Assembly: GCA_002205965.3 (NCBI GenBank)
Contig: NADL03000682.1
Location: 434,001-498,000 of the forward strand
DNA length: 64,000 nucleotides
Direction: 5' to 3'
From: Kappaphycus alvarezii
Lineage: Eukaryota; Rhodophyta; Florideophyceae; Gigartinales; Solieriaceae
The translations under genes and the position numbers were made by a program. The notes beneath the pieces were generated by a model. It was not told the DNA's origin, made no database searches, and saw nothing but the letters and a program-made list of their open reading frames with translations. Shown piece by piece: positions 44,998-55,700 of the stretch (position 1 is the stretch's first letter; every line of letters starts with the position of its first letter).

Positions 44998-45440
44998 AAA
45001 AGGGAGAGGTTTGGGTGGTTTACTCTTGGATATAATCGATCTATCATATAGTGGTCCAGACAACCACAATCGACTCAAAAGGATATTCCAACAGAGAAAT
45101 TGGAGTGTGACTAGGCTCCATAAAAAGCAAAGGGAAAGTGATGTCGAAGAAGTTGCCGCCACAAGTATGACCCTTTGCGCTAATATCGGGTCTGATGCGT
45201 TGAAGCTCTTTTCGCGGTTCCCCGACTGGGTTTCAAGCCGCCTTTTTCAAATCACTGACCAGAAGAATAACCTGGCGATCGTGAAACCGTATCCTTTTGC
45301 TTCCGTGCAAGCAATGGAAAAGATGGTGGCCGAAACAGTGGTGCACTTTCGGGCATCTCGGTTTAGCAATTGTTTTCAGTCGCGGAGATGGGGCACAGTA
45401 CACCTATGATTTCCCAGTGGGGATAGGCATGGAGGCCCAG
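44998..45440 (-). pseudogene. RT/REL-endo copy D with internal deletion
   Basis: The minus strand has the zinc region HHLFHCLHGSKRIRFHDRQV (RHD-type motif with H-D), LLVSDLKKA, a stop, NPVGEPRKELQRIRPDIS with the conserved Glu and PD, and GNFFDITF with the catalytic Asp strand (about 45400-45130). The frame then jumps straight to the 3' end: CCAGACAACCACAATCGACT and the end-module at 44998-45044. The Lys/GGWHP half is deleted. This copy keeps the RHD motif that copy B lost, so together they define the domain. Confidence 0.72.
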
Positions 45441-45880
45441 GTCTGCCTCGGTGTAAGATAATGTACCTACTCATGTGCACATTTATCAGCCATGCCTTGA
45501 GGGCAATCGTTAACTGAATGGATAAAAAAAGTTAAGCCTTGCTTTATTTTCATGCGGTCTGTAAATTCCTGGAGAAATTGAACTGGATTAAAATAAGGTT
45601 GTGGCTATCTTATCTCGACTTTGCGCTTTGCACAAATGCGTACATGACTTGCAGAAATGAAAGAAACAATTTTCGACGAAGATCCAGCAAAAGCAAGTTT
45701 CATACAGCTCAAGATTGTTATGTGTGAACGTGATTAATCAGTTTGGAGCAACTCAAAGTATAGAATGTGGAAAGTATCTCCTAACCAATATCATGACCTG
45801 TGGTTTCTACCGGCTGAATAAGAATATTTGAAACAACCTTGTAATATCAATTTTTGCGACCACGATCCAACCATTTTTTC
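45441..45880 (+). other. Gap
   Basis: Nothing recognised. A 62-codon plus frame at 45539 is not supported by any motif. Confidence 0.3.
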
Positions 45881-46612
45881 CTGCGACAAAGTTCTCGCCA
45901 GAAAACCGCACCATCATGTTCCGCGGCCTACACCGACTTACTGTCGTTGAAGTGTCACCATTGCCAGCAAGACCTTAAAGTCTCTGATATTCACGCTGCC
46001 GACCGCCGCGTGTCGTAATTTGGTCGCATACACCGTCACCACTATCTACGCAACCTTTTCCCTGTCACGTCTTCCGCGCCGCGCCGCCGTCCGCACTGCT
46101 CTCACGTTGAGAACCACGCCATGGTACTGACTACAGCCCCACCGTCATTCTTCTCGTTCAATCTCCTCCAGGGGCGCCCTATCTCCTGTTGCCACCTCTG
46201 TTACGTCACTGTCCGACCACATCTTCCATACGTTAAAATAACCCGAAAATTCCACCTGTTGAAGGCGCCCTCCATACCGACGCTATGCATGTCGTCGCTA
46301 CAGCTGCCGTCCACAGGCATCACAGCAAGATGCACAGCCTACAACACAAGATTTCTAGTGCCTGTTGCCCCATCCTGTGACCCTTCCCGCGACCCGGGTT
46401 TCCGATTGCAGCCCTTGGTTTCCGTCTCCCTCGCTGCGCTATCCCCTAAAAGAATAGGCTGTACCACGTGTTGCTACGAGATGCCACACTTTAGACGCTA
46501 CTGTTCTTACACACATCTACCAAAACATCAGTTGCGCTCTGAGGTCATCGGTGGCCATGGCCATCATATCTCGGACTCCACTGCAAGTGGTATTCAGTTG
46601 GTACTTTATTAA
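45881..46612 (+). other. GC-rich block with an unassigned ORF
   Basis: GC-richer than its flanks. The plus strand is open from about 46019 to 46612, with an ATG at 46121 in a good context (GCCATGG), giving 163 codons (MVLTTAPPSFFSFNLLQGRP ...). The minus strand is also partly open and reads more protein-like in places (AAVGSVNIRDFKVLLAMVTL). I cannot decide the coding strand and recognise no domain. It could be an old element ORF. Confidence 0.25.
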
Positions 46613-47483
46613 ATAGTCGGTTGGCCAGTCAGGGTGCCCTCAAAATATTGAAAGAGTTAATATTATATGATCATAACAGTAAAGCAACAGACTCCCCCTC
46701 AAAACTCAACAATGTTGATGTGTGCATTTGACTTTTTACGATCAAACAGCAGATGCGGTATTTCAAATGCATCCACCTGGACTTTTTGGAAACTGTAACC
46801 CTCTTTGACTGACTGTAATAATTCTCTGCCTGGTTCCATCATTTACATAGCATACCGCCGCATGACCAGCCCAAGTGTTCGTGCCACCATTTACACATGC
46901 ACTAGACCACCTGACAGTAGATAAAAAGACACGGCCACGAGAGAGTGCAAGAACGAGCAACCCTGTAACCACCAACTACCGTTCAAGTTGACCGGGTATC
47001 ACCCAGCTTGTCTGTTACAGGAAATGAACCCCTTGCGGTCCCCTCTAATGAGGACGGCGACAGGGTTTTTGGTAGACGGCCACACTTTCCATACTACAGC
47101 AATTTATTGTTCTAGGGAAATGTTCTCATCTTCATGTAGAGGGGCATTTCATTCACCTTTACGACTAATGGATAGTTTGAAAATCTGTTCAGTAATAGGA
47201 CCGCGTCTTTTGTAGTTGGTTCCTTACCAAGGCGCTTGGGGAACACCGATAGACTTTACCGCTGGTAGTCGGTGCAAAGGCCAGTACGGGACGGGTAGCG
47301 AAATCTATTCCACTCTCAAACGTTCGGAAACCTTACGATTTCATTATACTCTTCGATGTATCGTTGATTCCACAAATGCAGGCGATTTGAAAATTGCTTG
47401 TTGTCGGCAGCTATGCTTCCATGGTACGGCTCGCCCATCATTTTGACCAATCCAAAGTGTTCCTGTCAACGTAGATCAAGGAT
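46613..47483 (+). other. Gap with one ACAGTAAA-type module
   Basis: No gene recognised. GGGTATCACCCAGCTTGTCT then GTTACAGGAAATGAACCCCT (46993-47032) belongs to the second module type. Confidence 0.4.
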
Positions 47484-48080
47484 TTACACGAGATCACTGG
47501 ACCTACACGCAAGGATACATGTGCACCGTTCGAATTGCTTTCGGCAAACGATTCGGGAGCATCGACAAAAATCGACAAAGCCTGAAAGCAGGCAGGCAAC
47601 TATTTCCGGTTTGGGCATAGAAAATTCAGTCTTTTGGTTGCTGTATCCCTGAGGCATCATGTGATCAAGGCGATGAATTAGACGAGCTCTTATCGATGTT
47701 GCAACATTGGCGATTGTGACTGGATCGGAGTTTGGCGGGAGTGTCGGTAATGGAGTAGGCGGATTTTGCAAAACTGGAGGTGGAAGGGCGTCAGAGGGAA
47801 CACAGGAGACCGGAGCTGTCACATTTTCCTCTTGCCGCAATGCGACTAGTCGCGCTAAACTGCGCTCGATGGGCCGGTTGGTGAGGCAGAAAGAAACGGC
47901 ACCTGGCTGTGCTTGTTCCAAATGGTTTGCAGAAAGGTTGTCATTGTGGCAGGGGACGTAGAGTCGGAGAGAATTGTGGATTTTGGTGTTGGTATGTAGG
48001 TGCAGGGGAGTGTTGAGCACTGAAGGCGCTGCTGAAGCAGCGTTGCTGATGACGGCGAGGAAGATAAAGTGGAGAATCAT
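47484..48080 (-). CDS. Putative secreted cysteine-containing protein
   Basis: An intact 198-codon ORF starts MILHFIFLAVISNAASAAPS, a hydrophobic N-terminus with small residues (A-S-A-A) at a likely cleavage site, so a signal peptide for export is predicted. The mature part has spaced cysteines (VPCHNDNL, VSFCLTNR, APVSCVPS), a proline-rich linker (PPPVLQNPPTPLPTLPPNSD), a region SIRARLIHRLDHMMPQG, and a cysteine-rich tail (CRCSRIVCRKQFERCTCILA). No known family is recognised. It is one of the longest uninterrupted non-retroelement frames in the window and the best host-gene candidate. A TAA ends it at 47484-47486. Introns cannot be excluded. Confidence 0.5.
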   Translation of the reverse strand: MILHFIFLAVISNAASAAPSVLNTPLHLHTNTKIHNSLRLYVPCHNDNLSANHLEQAQPGAVSFCLTNRPIERSLARLVALRQEENVTAPVSCVPSDALPPPVLQNPPTPLPTLPPNSDPVTIANVATSIRARLIHRLDHMMPQGYSNQKTEFSMPKPEIVACLLSGFVDFCRCSRIVCRKQFERCTCILACRSSDLV

Positions 48081-49429
48081 TTGGTTCGATGAATGGAAGG
48101 GCGTTGTGTGGTTATGGCGATGGGATCAGAATTTCAGTGGTAACAGATATATTGGTAGCGCGGAGAAGAAGGGAGGTAGTTAATGTGCAGTACATTAATA
48201 ATGGAGATGGTGGGGACAAATTCTCCACGCAGGTCAAGTATGTCATGGGCAAAATTTGCCAGCCACCAGTGATCCACCCATTTAAATTATGCGCGCGTGG
48301 AAATCGTACGTAATCGACAAAGTATTTGTCCATATTGCAATTGCTACTTGTTGGGAAGCAAGAAGCAACCGGGGGTTGATGGATTGCTGCGCAGTCCACA
48401 GTAGATACTGAACGCATTAAACTTCTTCTGCTCCCCAAAAGTGAGCGGAGGGAAGATGGAGTGTTTTGTGATTGGCATGGATTTTTTGGAATTCCAACTT
48501 GCTATTTGGTAGTTGGGTAACACTGCCAACTCTACTTGTCAATTATTAAAATCCATTACAAAGTTGGTCAATATGTAGGTTTACAGTCTAATTTTACTTT
48601 ATACGAAATGCGTGATATGAGCTAGATGCTCTTTCGTGATTTTTCGATGATTTGCAAAATTGTGCATTGTCAAATGGGCAAAACGACCACGCACTAGCCA
48701 CTGTTTGATGCATTTTGTATTGTTGTTCCCTCGCTCCCCAAAAATACGTGGTGTGTGTTTGAGGAGGCAGGGAATCCTATACATACAAGCACGGTACCCC
48801 TCGAGGGTAGAACATAACGGAAGGGTTTGTTCTCGAAACTGCGGTTCGTTTCAACCTACATGTACCAATCATGGGATTGAAGTATAATGTAGAAAATAAA
48901 CATTCGAACCAGTCGGTGTAATTGCGCCTGGTACGCTCCATTGTCATGGAAATACACTGCACTGCCGTAATATTAGATCAGCCTTGATATTCGTTAATGA
49001 AACAAAAAATACCTGCACACGTTCAAAGATAGATTCAAACTTTGAACCTACTCAGACCGAAATATTAATAGACAGAAGCACCCGGTCAAGTTTCAGAGAC
49101 GCCTTGAATGAGGTAGATATGGGGTTTTTATTGTCAAGGATCATTGGTAGAGTAAGGGGGTTAACCTAGAGGACGCGGCAAGCACGGCAAAACAATACAT
49201 ATACCAAGCTCTCGTTGCAACTTTCGCCAGAGGTAGGCTTGTGCCTCAACTAATGCCTACCCTCGGCGGTTGGCACCACACCTATGTACTGTATATGGCA
49301 TGCTTACCGGCATTGCCAGGAACGTTCCTGTAAGGGTCATGGAAAAATATGCCAAGGTCTGGCCCGTGCTGACTCAATCACACGCTACAGCACCAGTTAA
49401 GTCCAATTTAGCCAGTTTATTGACAGGAG
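48081..49429 (+). other. Gap upstream of the secreted-protein ORF
   Basis: A minus-strand frame (48438-48112, 108 codons) precedes the 47484-48080 ORF on the same strand in another frame, but shows no motif. It may be chance or an upstream exon. The rest holds nothing I recognise. Confidence 0.3.
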
Positions 49430-49780
49430 GAACTTTGGGGTGTTTTTAATCCATGAGAAATGAGTTCAGTTGTTCTTTGAGGGATGTCGTGATAAGGGTA
49501 AAAGCTTACAATGTAAAGGATTGGCGGGAAGCCGTCAAAACACTGGCTGGAGGCCAGCCAACAGGCACGCCGCATTGGACATCACTGCCCCTGCGGCATG
49601 ACGTTGTGTTAAGACCTGTTTGACCTTTGCGTAGATCTCCATTTCCTTCGCAGCAACGCGTGGGCGCCCGGGTGCCATCCTCTGAGGTAGAGATAGGAAC
49701 GGAACCAGCCTACTTCTGGCGGCAGACGCGATGAGGGACTCGTATCTTCTGTGTTTCGCCGTTCTTGCTGCATTGTTTAT
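49430..49780 (-). pseudogene. RT/REL-endo copy, variant family member
   Basis: The minus strand reads KHRRYESLIASAARSRLVPF (nuclease Lys/Arg strand), then a decayed GGWHP region, VMSNAACLLAGLQP (3' region) and an end resembling the module (ATTAAAAACACCCCAAAG, 49430-49455). It is diverged from copies B and C. A short sense module lies just past its 5' side at 49809. Confidence 0.6.
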
Positions 49781-49808
49781 GAAGCCGCCTTGAGGTTCTC
49801 TAGTATAT

Positions 49809-49854
49809 CGGATATATCTTTCAAGAGTAAAACACCCAAACCTTTCCCCCTTTT
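49809..49854 (+). repeat. Short end-module (sense)
   Basis: CGGATATATCTTTCAAGAGT followed by AAAACACCCAAACCTTTCCC. No adjoining 3' region of the family precedes it. Confidence 0.75.
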
Positions 49855-49905
49855 AAGGTTTCTTACTACATGCATCCAATGTATCACTCACACATGTAAT
49901 GTGAT

Positions 49906-49950
49906 TCGGTTACAGCCAATACATCTGTCACAGTAAACAAACCCCCTCAC
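49906..49950 (+). repeat. ACAGTAAA-type module
   Basis: TACAGCCAATACATCTGTCA then CAGTAAACAAACCCCCTCAC, second module type, 50 bp from the first-type module. Confidence 0.6.
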
Positions 49951-50524
49951 CTTGTAGAGTTTACAGAGACTAGGCCTACTTTGCCTAGCAACTGATATAC
50001 TCGCAAAGCCGAGGTTGTCTGCAACCAACTCGCCGTGGTATTAATATTCGCCCAAAGCTCCTTTCACAATGCAACTGGCATTATCATGGACGAGTCTCGC
50101 CGCTTGACGGGCGAACAGTATCTGCCGTGTCTCAGGAATCGGAACAGCTGCATGGGAGGCAATGCCAGTCGCAGGCCGGTTTGCAAAGTTCCGGCCAGTC
50201 GGGTGCCAGTCCCCTGACGTGGAGTTTGAAAGCGCAACAAAGTGAGGCCCAGGCACCTTTCAACGTATCAATCGGCATAGCGAGTGTCCTTGCCAGGGTG
50301 AGCGTGATTGAGAGACTTGAGTGTGCATCTCGTCAGAGAGGGAGGCGGCCGGGGGTCAAGGGATAATCATCACTTGACCCCCAATCCAAAAGTATCATCC
50401 CCCCTTGTTAGATTTTGAAGCGGGAGGAAACAAGAGTTCTGTGCTGTAAAACTTGAACCGCGTCTTGTACTTCGGTCCGAGATGCAGGTACCCAAGCGGG
50501 AGCCGATTGGCATGAAAGCCAGTC

Positions 50525-50800
50525 CTTGCAACCATTTACTGACAGGAACGTGGCTGTGAGGGCACTGGAGACGCACGGAAAGGTTCGGGGGGTTTTGATG
50601 CAAAGGCACGCTGCAGCAGCCGTCATGTCCAATGCGGCCTGCTTGATGGCTGGCCTGAAGGTAGCATTTTAGGAAGCGTAGTTCCTTCCCCATTACGGTA
50701 TCGGTATACCCTTTTTTAGTCGATTGTGGTTGTCTGGAAAACCATGGGATAGATCGGATATATCTTCCAAGAGTAAAACACCCAATCGTTTCCCCCTTTA
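50525..50800 (+). repeat. RT/REL-endo 3' end (copy E)
   Basis: Plus strand: AACGTGGCTGTGAGGGCACT, AATGCGGCCTGCTTGATGGC, CGATTGTGGTTGTCTGGAAA, then the sense end-module (50755-50800). It matches copy C's 3' region closely. It is truncated at its 5' side near 50525. 50041-50400 upstream shows only vague similarity to the nuclease region. Confidence 0.75.
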
Positions 50801-50874
50801 CTGACAACGAGGCTCAGAATTCCATAATACTCTCACCTCCTTTGGCATGTTATCAAAGGCCTTTTCCTAAACAG

Positions 50875-50920
50875 GAAGTTTGGGGTATTTTTACTCTTGG
50901 AAGACAAGTTCGATCTATCC
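50875..50920 (-). repeat. Short end-module (antisense)
   Basis: GAAGTTTGGGGTATTTTTAC then TCTTGGAAGACAAGTTCGAT. It is diverged, followed by CTATCC and then unrelated sequence. Confidence 0.65.
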
Positions 50921-52459
50921 TAAACTGGGCGAGCAAGTTGCCTCTGCCCGAACCGCCGTATTGAGTCGATAACCATGAAATGGACAACACTATCGGTTAC
51001 TACTTGGGTCTTCCACTCGTTGTGCGCACGAATTGCGGAATTGTAAGATTGGAAAGCGATGTCCGGTATCACATGGAGGAGGATAGAGCACAGGGCACGT
51101 GGGAATGACACAGACGAGAGTAAGGCGGCAGCTGCAGGGAGCACAGCGGAGCGGAGCGCGATGCCAAATTTTGGTTTGAGGGGGCTAAAGGGCTCAATGG
51201 TGTGTTTTGGTTCCCGAAAAATGTCGTCGTCCAGAACCCCGCTCATCAACACCGGCAGCGTTGCTTCAACAGAGGTATTGAATTCCGCAGCACCTTGCTG
51301 ACCATGTCTTTCATATATTCAAACACCCGAAAACTCCCTCCCTCATGAGTGGAATGAAGTCGAAATAGAGGTAAGAGGTAGTTGCTCCGACGTACGCAGA
51401 AGAAAGTTCGCAGTAAGTGAGATACATGAGTATCCCAGAGGTAACAGGGATTTGAGGAAGGGCTTTAGCGAAGCGACGGGCTTTTAGAACTCGCCGTCCA
51501 TGAATAGTTTCGATCCAATGAGGGCGCGGAGCACTTTTGTCCCATCATTATATTCCTGGCGAAGCTCGCATGGGAGGGACTGCGAACAGGTGGTGTGTGT
51601 GGATCAGCCGTATTCTTGGAGAAAGTAGCGGTCGCCGGCCCGTGTGCCTCACTCTGTCCATGTTCCCTGCCTTCCTGAAATTCCCTACGGTAATCCTTTT
51701 TTTCCCGGTACCTACATCGAGTGGCTCCGAAAGGAGAAATAATTTGGTTCTTTCATTTTTGAAAAGTGTGGTTCGGCTATCTCCCGGTGTATGCTAGACA
51801 CCGAAAGTGAAGTAGGCAGCTGAGTTCAAACACGGACAAAAAAATCAGAGTAACTGTTTGAAGATGTAATGATTAGTGCTACTCTGATTACTGCGGGTAT
51901 AATTGAGACTCCCTTAAGGAATAGATTCATTCTTTGCGAACCAAAATACTGAGAAATGCTTGGAATTTTCGGGAAAAAATGGGAACCAAAGCTTATTACA
52001 AGCTCTATTGTTTTAAATAACAGCTAGAAAGGATTGAACACATGAACTAGGGACTGCTGCCTTTTCAATATTTTAGCCAGAAGGATTAATGTATCTCTAT
52101 TATGATTTGGTACAGTATTTATTTTTATCTCATTGTGTGGAATAAATTTATGTTCGAGTGAATGAATAGAAGACATCCCTTCAAGCATCTATTAGACTAT
52201 GGAGCATCCAGAAAGCAGTCTTAATTACCAACTAAGGGAGGTTGGACAAAATTCGTCTCTGATTTGGATGTGTACTATTCCTACATCCTTAGAAAAATAA
52301 AGTTTAGAGTAGTGATGAAGAAACACTACTGATTATAAACATACGATATGAATTTAAATCCAGGGAAAATCTTAAAATTAACTGAAAATTCTAATAATGC
52401 AATGAGATTTAAATCACCAGACTTTAGTTATGAAACTCGGAATACTTTTAACGGGACAC
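50921..52459 (+). other. Stretch without a supported gene
   Basis: Frames of up to 110 codons on the minus strand (51252-50920) have no motif. It contains copy 2 of the 58-bp repeat (51740-51798). From 51800 on it is AT-rich. Confidence 0.35.
51740..51798 (+). repeat. 58-bp dispersed repeat, copy 2
   Basis: Matches 20736-20794 in the same orientation (GGTTCGGCTAT core). Confidence 0.7.
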
Positions 52460-52500
52460 CGGCGATTCGTTTACTGTGACAGATAAGCTAGCTGATACCC
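52460..52500 (-). repeat. ACAGTAAA-type module (antisense)
   Basis: CGATTCGTTTACTGTGACAG then ATAAGCTAGCTGATACCC, the reverse complement of the second module type. Confidence 0.6.
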
Positions 52501-52544
52501 AATCAACGTGTATGGTGGTAGTGATCATTTATCTGAAAGGTTGC

Positions 52545-52716
52545 GACAAACCTTGACTGGCCTACTTGATGGTTGGCCTGAAGGTAACATTTTAGGGAGC
52601 GTAGTTCCTTCCAATTACTGTGTCGGTATACTCTTTTTGAGTCGATTGTGGTTGTCTAGAAAACCATGGGATAGATTGGATATATCTTCCAAGAGTAAAA
52701 CCCCCCAAATTTTTTT
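52545..52716 (+). repeat. RT/REL-endo 3' end (copy F)
   Basis: CTTGATGGTTGGCCTGAAGG, CGATTGTGGTTGTCTAGAAA, then the sense end-module (52676-52716). 5'-truncated near 52545. Confidence 0.75.
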
Positions 52717-55700
52717 ACCTTGATCCTTGATTGCGCCTTACGCTACCGGGAAGCAGAGAGGCAGCTATGAAAGGGAGCCTTTATTATATAGTATCGAAGT
52801 AACTACATCACTGCCATATAATTTTTTCATAAAATAATTTCTGAAAACTGAAAAGTTTCAACAAGTTTTGGGTGTGTAGCAGGGTTCATTTGCATTACCC
52901 CAATATTCCCCCTATGCATTATTGCAACCCAATTCCTAACTGAGCAGGTTTAATACATTTTCCACTGATTTAACTTAGAAAATATCTAATTGAAATTACC
53001 AGTGGAGTTTACAGAACTTTTTGTAGCTAAATTCAAAGTTACTCTATGTAAAAGTATGAAAATAGTTAACGTGGTCATTGTGTGAGTTTTTTCTGGTAAA
53101 AAGGTGAGCTCCTACGAGACAAACTCATCGGTTGTCTCACAACCCAGACTTCATCTGGGAAAAGTTTAATTGAATAACCCTCTGCATTCTGGGATGCGAT
53201 TAAACGCAATTATATAAAGATTAATTTACGAAAACTAGTACAGAATCTCAAACTCTATTAATTGTGTCAACTCTGAAAACTATGGATTATTAACCACTGC
53301 AAATGTTTACCTGGATTGCAAAATCCTGACAGTAAAATTCACTTCCGAAGTTGTAGCTTTTTTTAGTTCTAAATAATTACCCTTTCTTGGATTTGAATCT
53401 TGGTCAACATATCAGAACGGAACGAAAAGCACTTTTGCAACTGTCCAGATCTTTCATATATTAAACTACCCCAGATTCCCCCTTTCTAAAAACAAAAACA
53501 TTACTCTTTTCAATTTCGTGCAAATACATTCAATTGTATGAAATTTATGTTAAAGCGAAAAGTGCACAAAAATCAAGTATAAGGGTCTGAACAGATTTTA
53601 TCCACCTGTTAGATTTCCTTTTGTCCTCCAGATTCCTTCATTACATCCTTTCAGTACCTGAAGGTTGTTAATTTCGCCAGTGGGGTGCAGGTAACAAATA
53701 ACAGAGCACCAATTTCTAATAACTATATGATTCCAGAGGAGTTCTCTGTTTTTTCCCCGAGCTCCACGCAAAAAAGTCATTTATCAGCTGATTTTATTGT
53801 ACATTTATAGCATGCATCTGAATATTGTCCTCGTATGAGGACAGAACTGTACTGGATCTACTTGATGAGATAAAGTGTATCGGAATGAATATATTGTAAT
53901 ATTCTGTTACTGGGCGTAGCATTTCGAAATTTACCCTGAAGAACGATTAGTTCACATACTCGAGTAGGAAGTGAGTTCGATGTCAGGTTTGAGAAAGAAC
54001 CTAAGAAAATTTTCTATTTGTATGTCTCATTAAGTACTTTTAGGGTCACCATACAAGGTAACTGGATATCATCCAGCCTATCTGTTACAATAAAAGAACA
54101 TCCCCTGTGCTTTTTTAGTTGAATTGTGAAAGTTACTGTGCCCACTTGGACATTTCGTTTTACTTCAATGTACTAGAAGCACACTTAAATACTCTAACGA
54201 TCCGACATAAATTCAAGTTAGCACTCTGCATGTTCCGTCCAGATCTTCTTTCCTAGCCACAGATGTGTCTCTCTGATACGAAGGGGGTACTTCCAGCCAC
54301 ACAGATCCCATAGGTCGTCAGCGTGGAGGTGCCGCATCCACAAAGTGATTTAGCAGGCCTTGAGTCCGAGTTTGGTCAAGTAACCCAGCCTCACCCAACA
54401 CCAAGACTTCAGTAGATACCAATCTTTGTCCATTGATCAGTGCTTGACCACCCAACCATAATGACTGATCGAATCATACAGTATACCAATCAGCCCTGAA
54501 TATATATAATCTCCAATAATTCGCAAGGTACAAAGTTCCAAATTTTGGAGGGTTTAAATACGCATCATGAGTTCAAATGAGGGTTGTTCTTTTGTAAAAG
54601 CACGACGTCTGTGCTTCCACGTTAAAGTGAACATATATGGACGTAAATAAAAAATACATAATTAAAGGGCGTAATAAACTTTTGTCATAACCGAGAATAT
54701 GTAGTACACCCGGTTGAGCACAGCAATATATTTTTATCTATAACTGAACAGCTTAGACTTGAAAGTAGGAATGTTATGAGATCTATGAACATGTTAAACT
54801 AAATTTGTTGAAGAAATATTTGAAGCTCCTTCCTCTCAAATTGAACAATTATACTGGATAAATCCATTAAATCTTTTTGCCGGAATAAATGATCTCCTGA
54901 TTGTGATCTGACTGATGTTTACTTTTTGATCCCATTAAGATAAACTTGAGTAAACTAATAACAGCTAGTACTCACACAAAAAACGATTCATAATTTTCTT
55001 TTTACAATAAAATATCTTTCTTTGGGAGGGCGTCCGACAAAATGTTTTTCCCTTTGTTACTACTATATTAGCAAAGATCCAAGTAGTTCAGACTGAAAGC
55101 AAATGTTTCTTTTTTATTTAAATTTACCCGAAATTTCTGCTAGAGTATAATGATGACTAGTTTTGTGTTAAGACGGAAGTAAACTAATAGATTTAGTATT
55201 CATTTATTGGCTGACTAAATTTATGGAAACAGGCATGTGTTTAGAATAGGATATTTACTCTAAATGAGATAGAAATTTTTCTCATAAACATTCACAATCA
55301 TCATATACGCAAGATAGCCCTAGTACTGAAAAAGTTAACTTATTTAGAAAATAAGTACTTACAATTACGAAATGGCAGAAATAGGTATTCGCGCTACACG
55401 AGTAAATTAGATGTACTTAATTTGCTCTAAATTTCTACTGAATAATGATTAGTAGTCACAAATTGCTTTTAGAACTAGCTCCATGGAGCAGAGCGCTTGC
55501 TCCAGAGGGCTTGCGAATTCGCATCCGATTTGAAGTGGTGGTGATCTGCCGCTGCACGATAACGGGATGATTACATATGGCAATGGAATGAAAGCTCTTT
55601 GTAGAAACATTGGCTAGGTTCCAGCCCGGATGAGTAATGAACTATAGCCGTAGGTCAGATGTGCATATGCGGTACATTGTCTGTATGCGTACCGTCTAGT

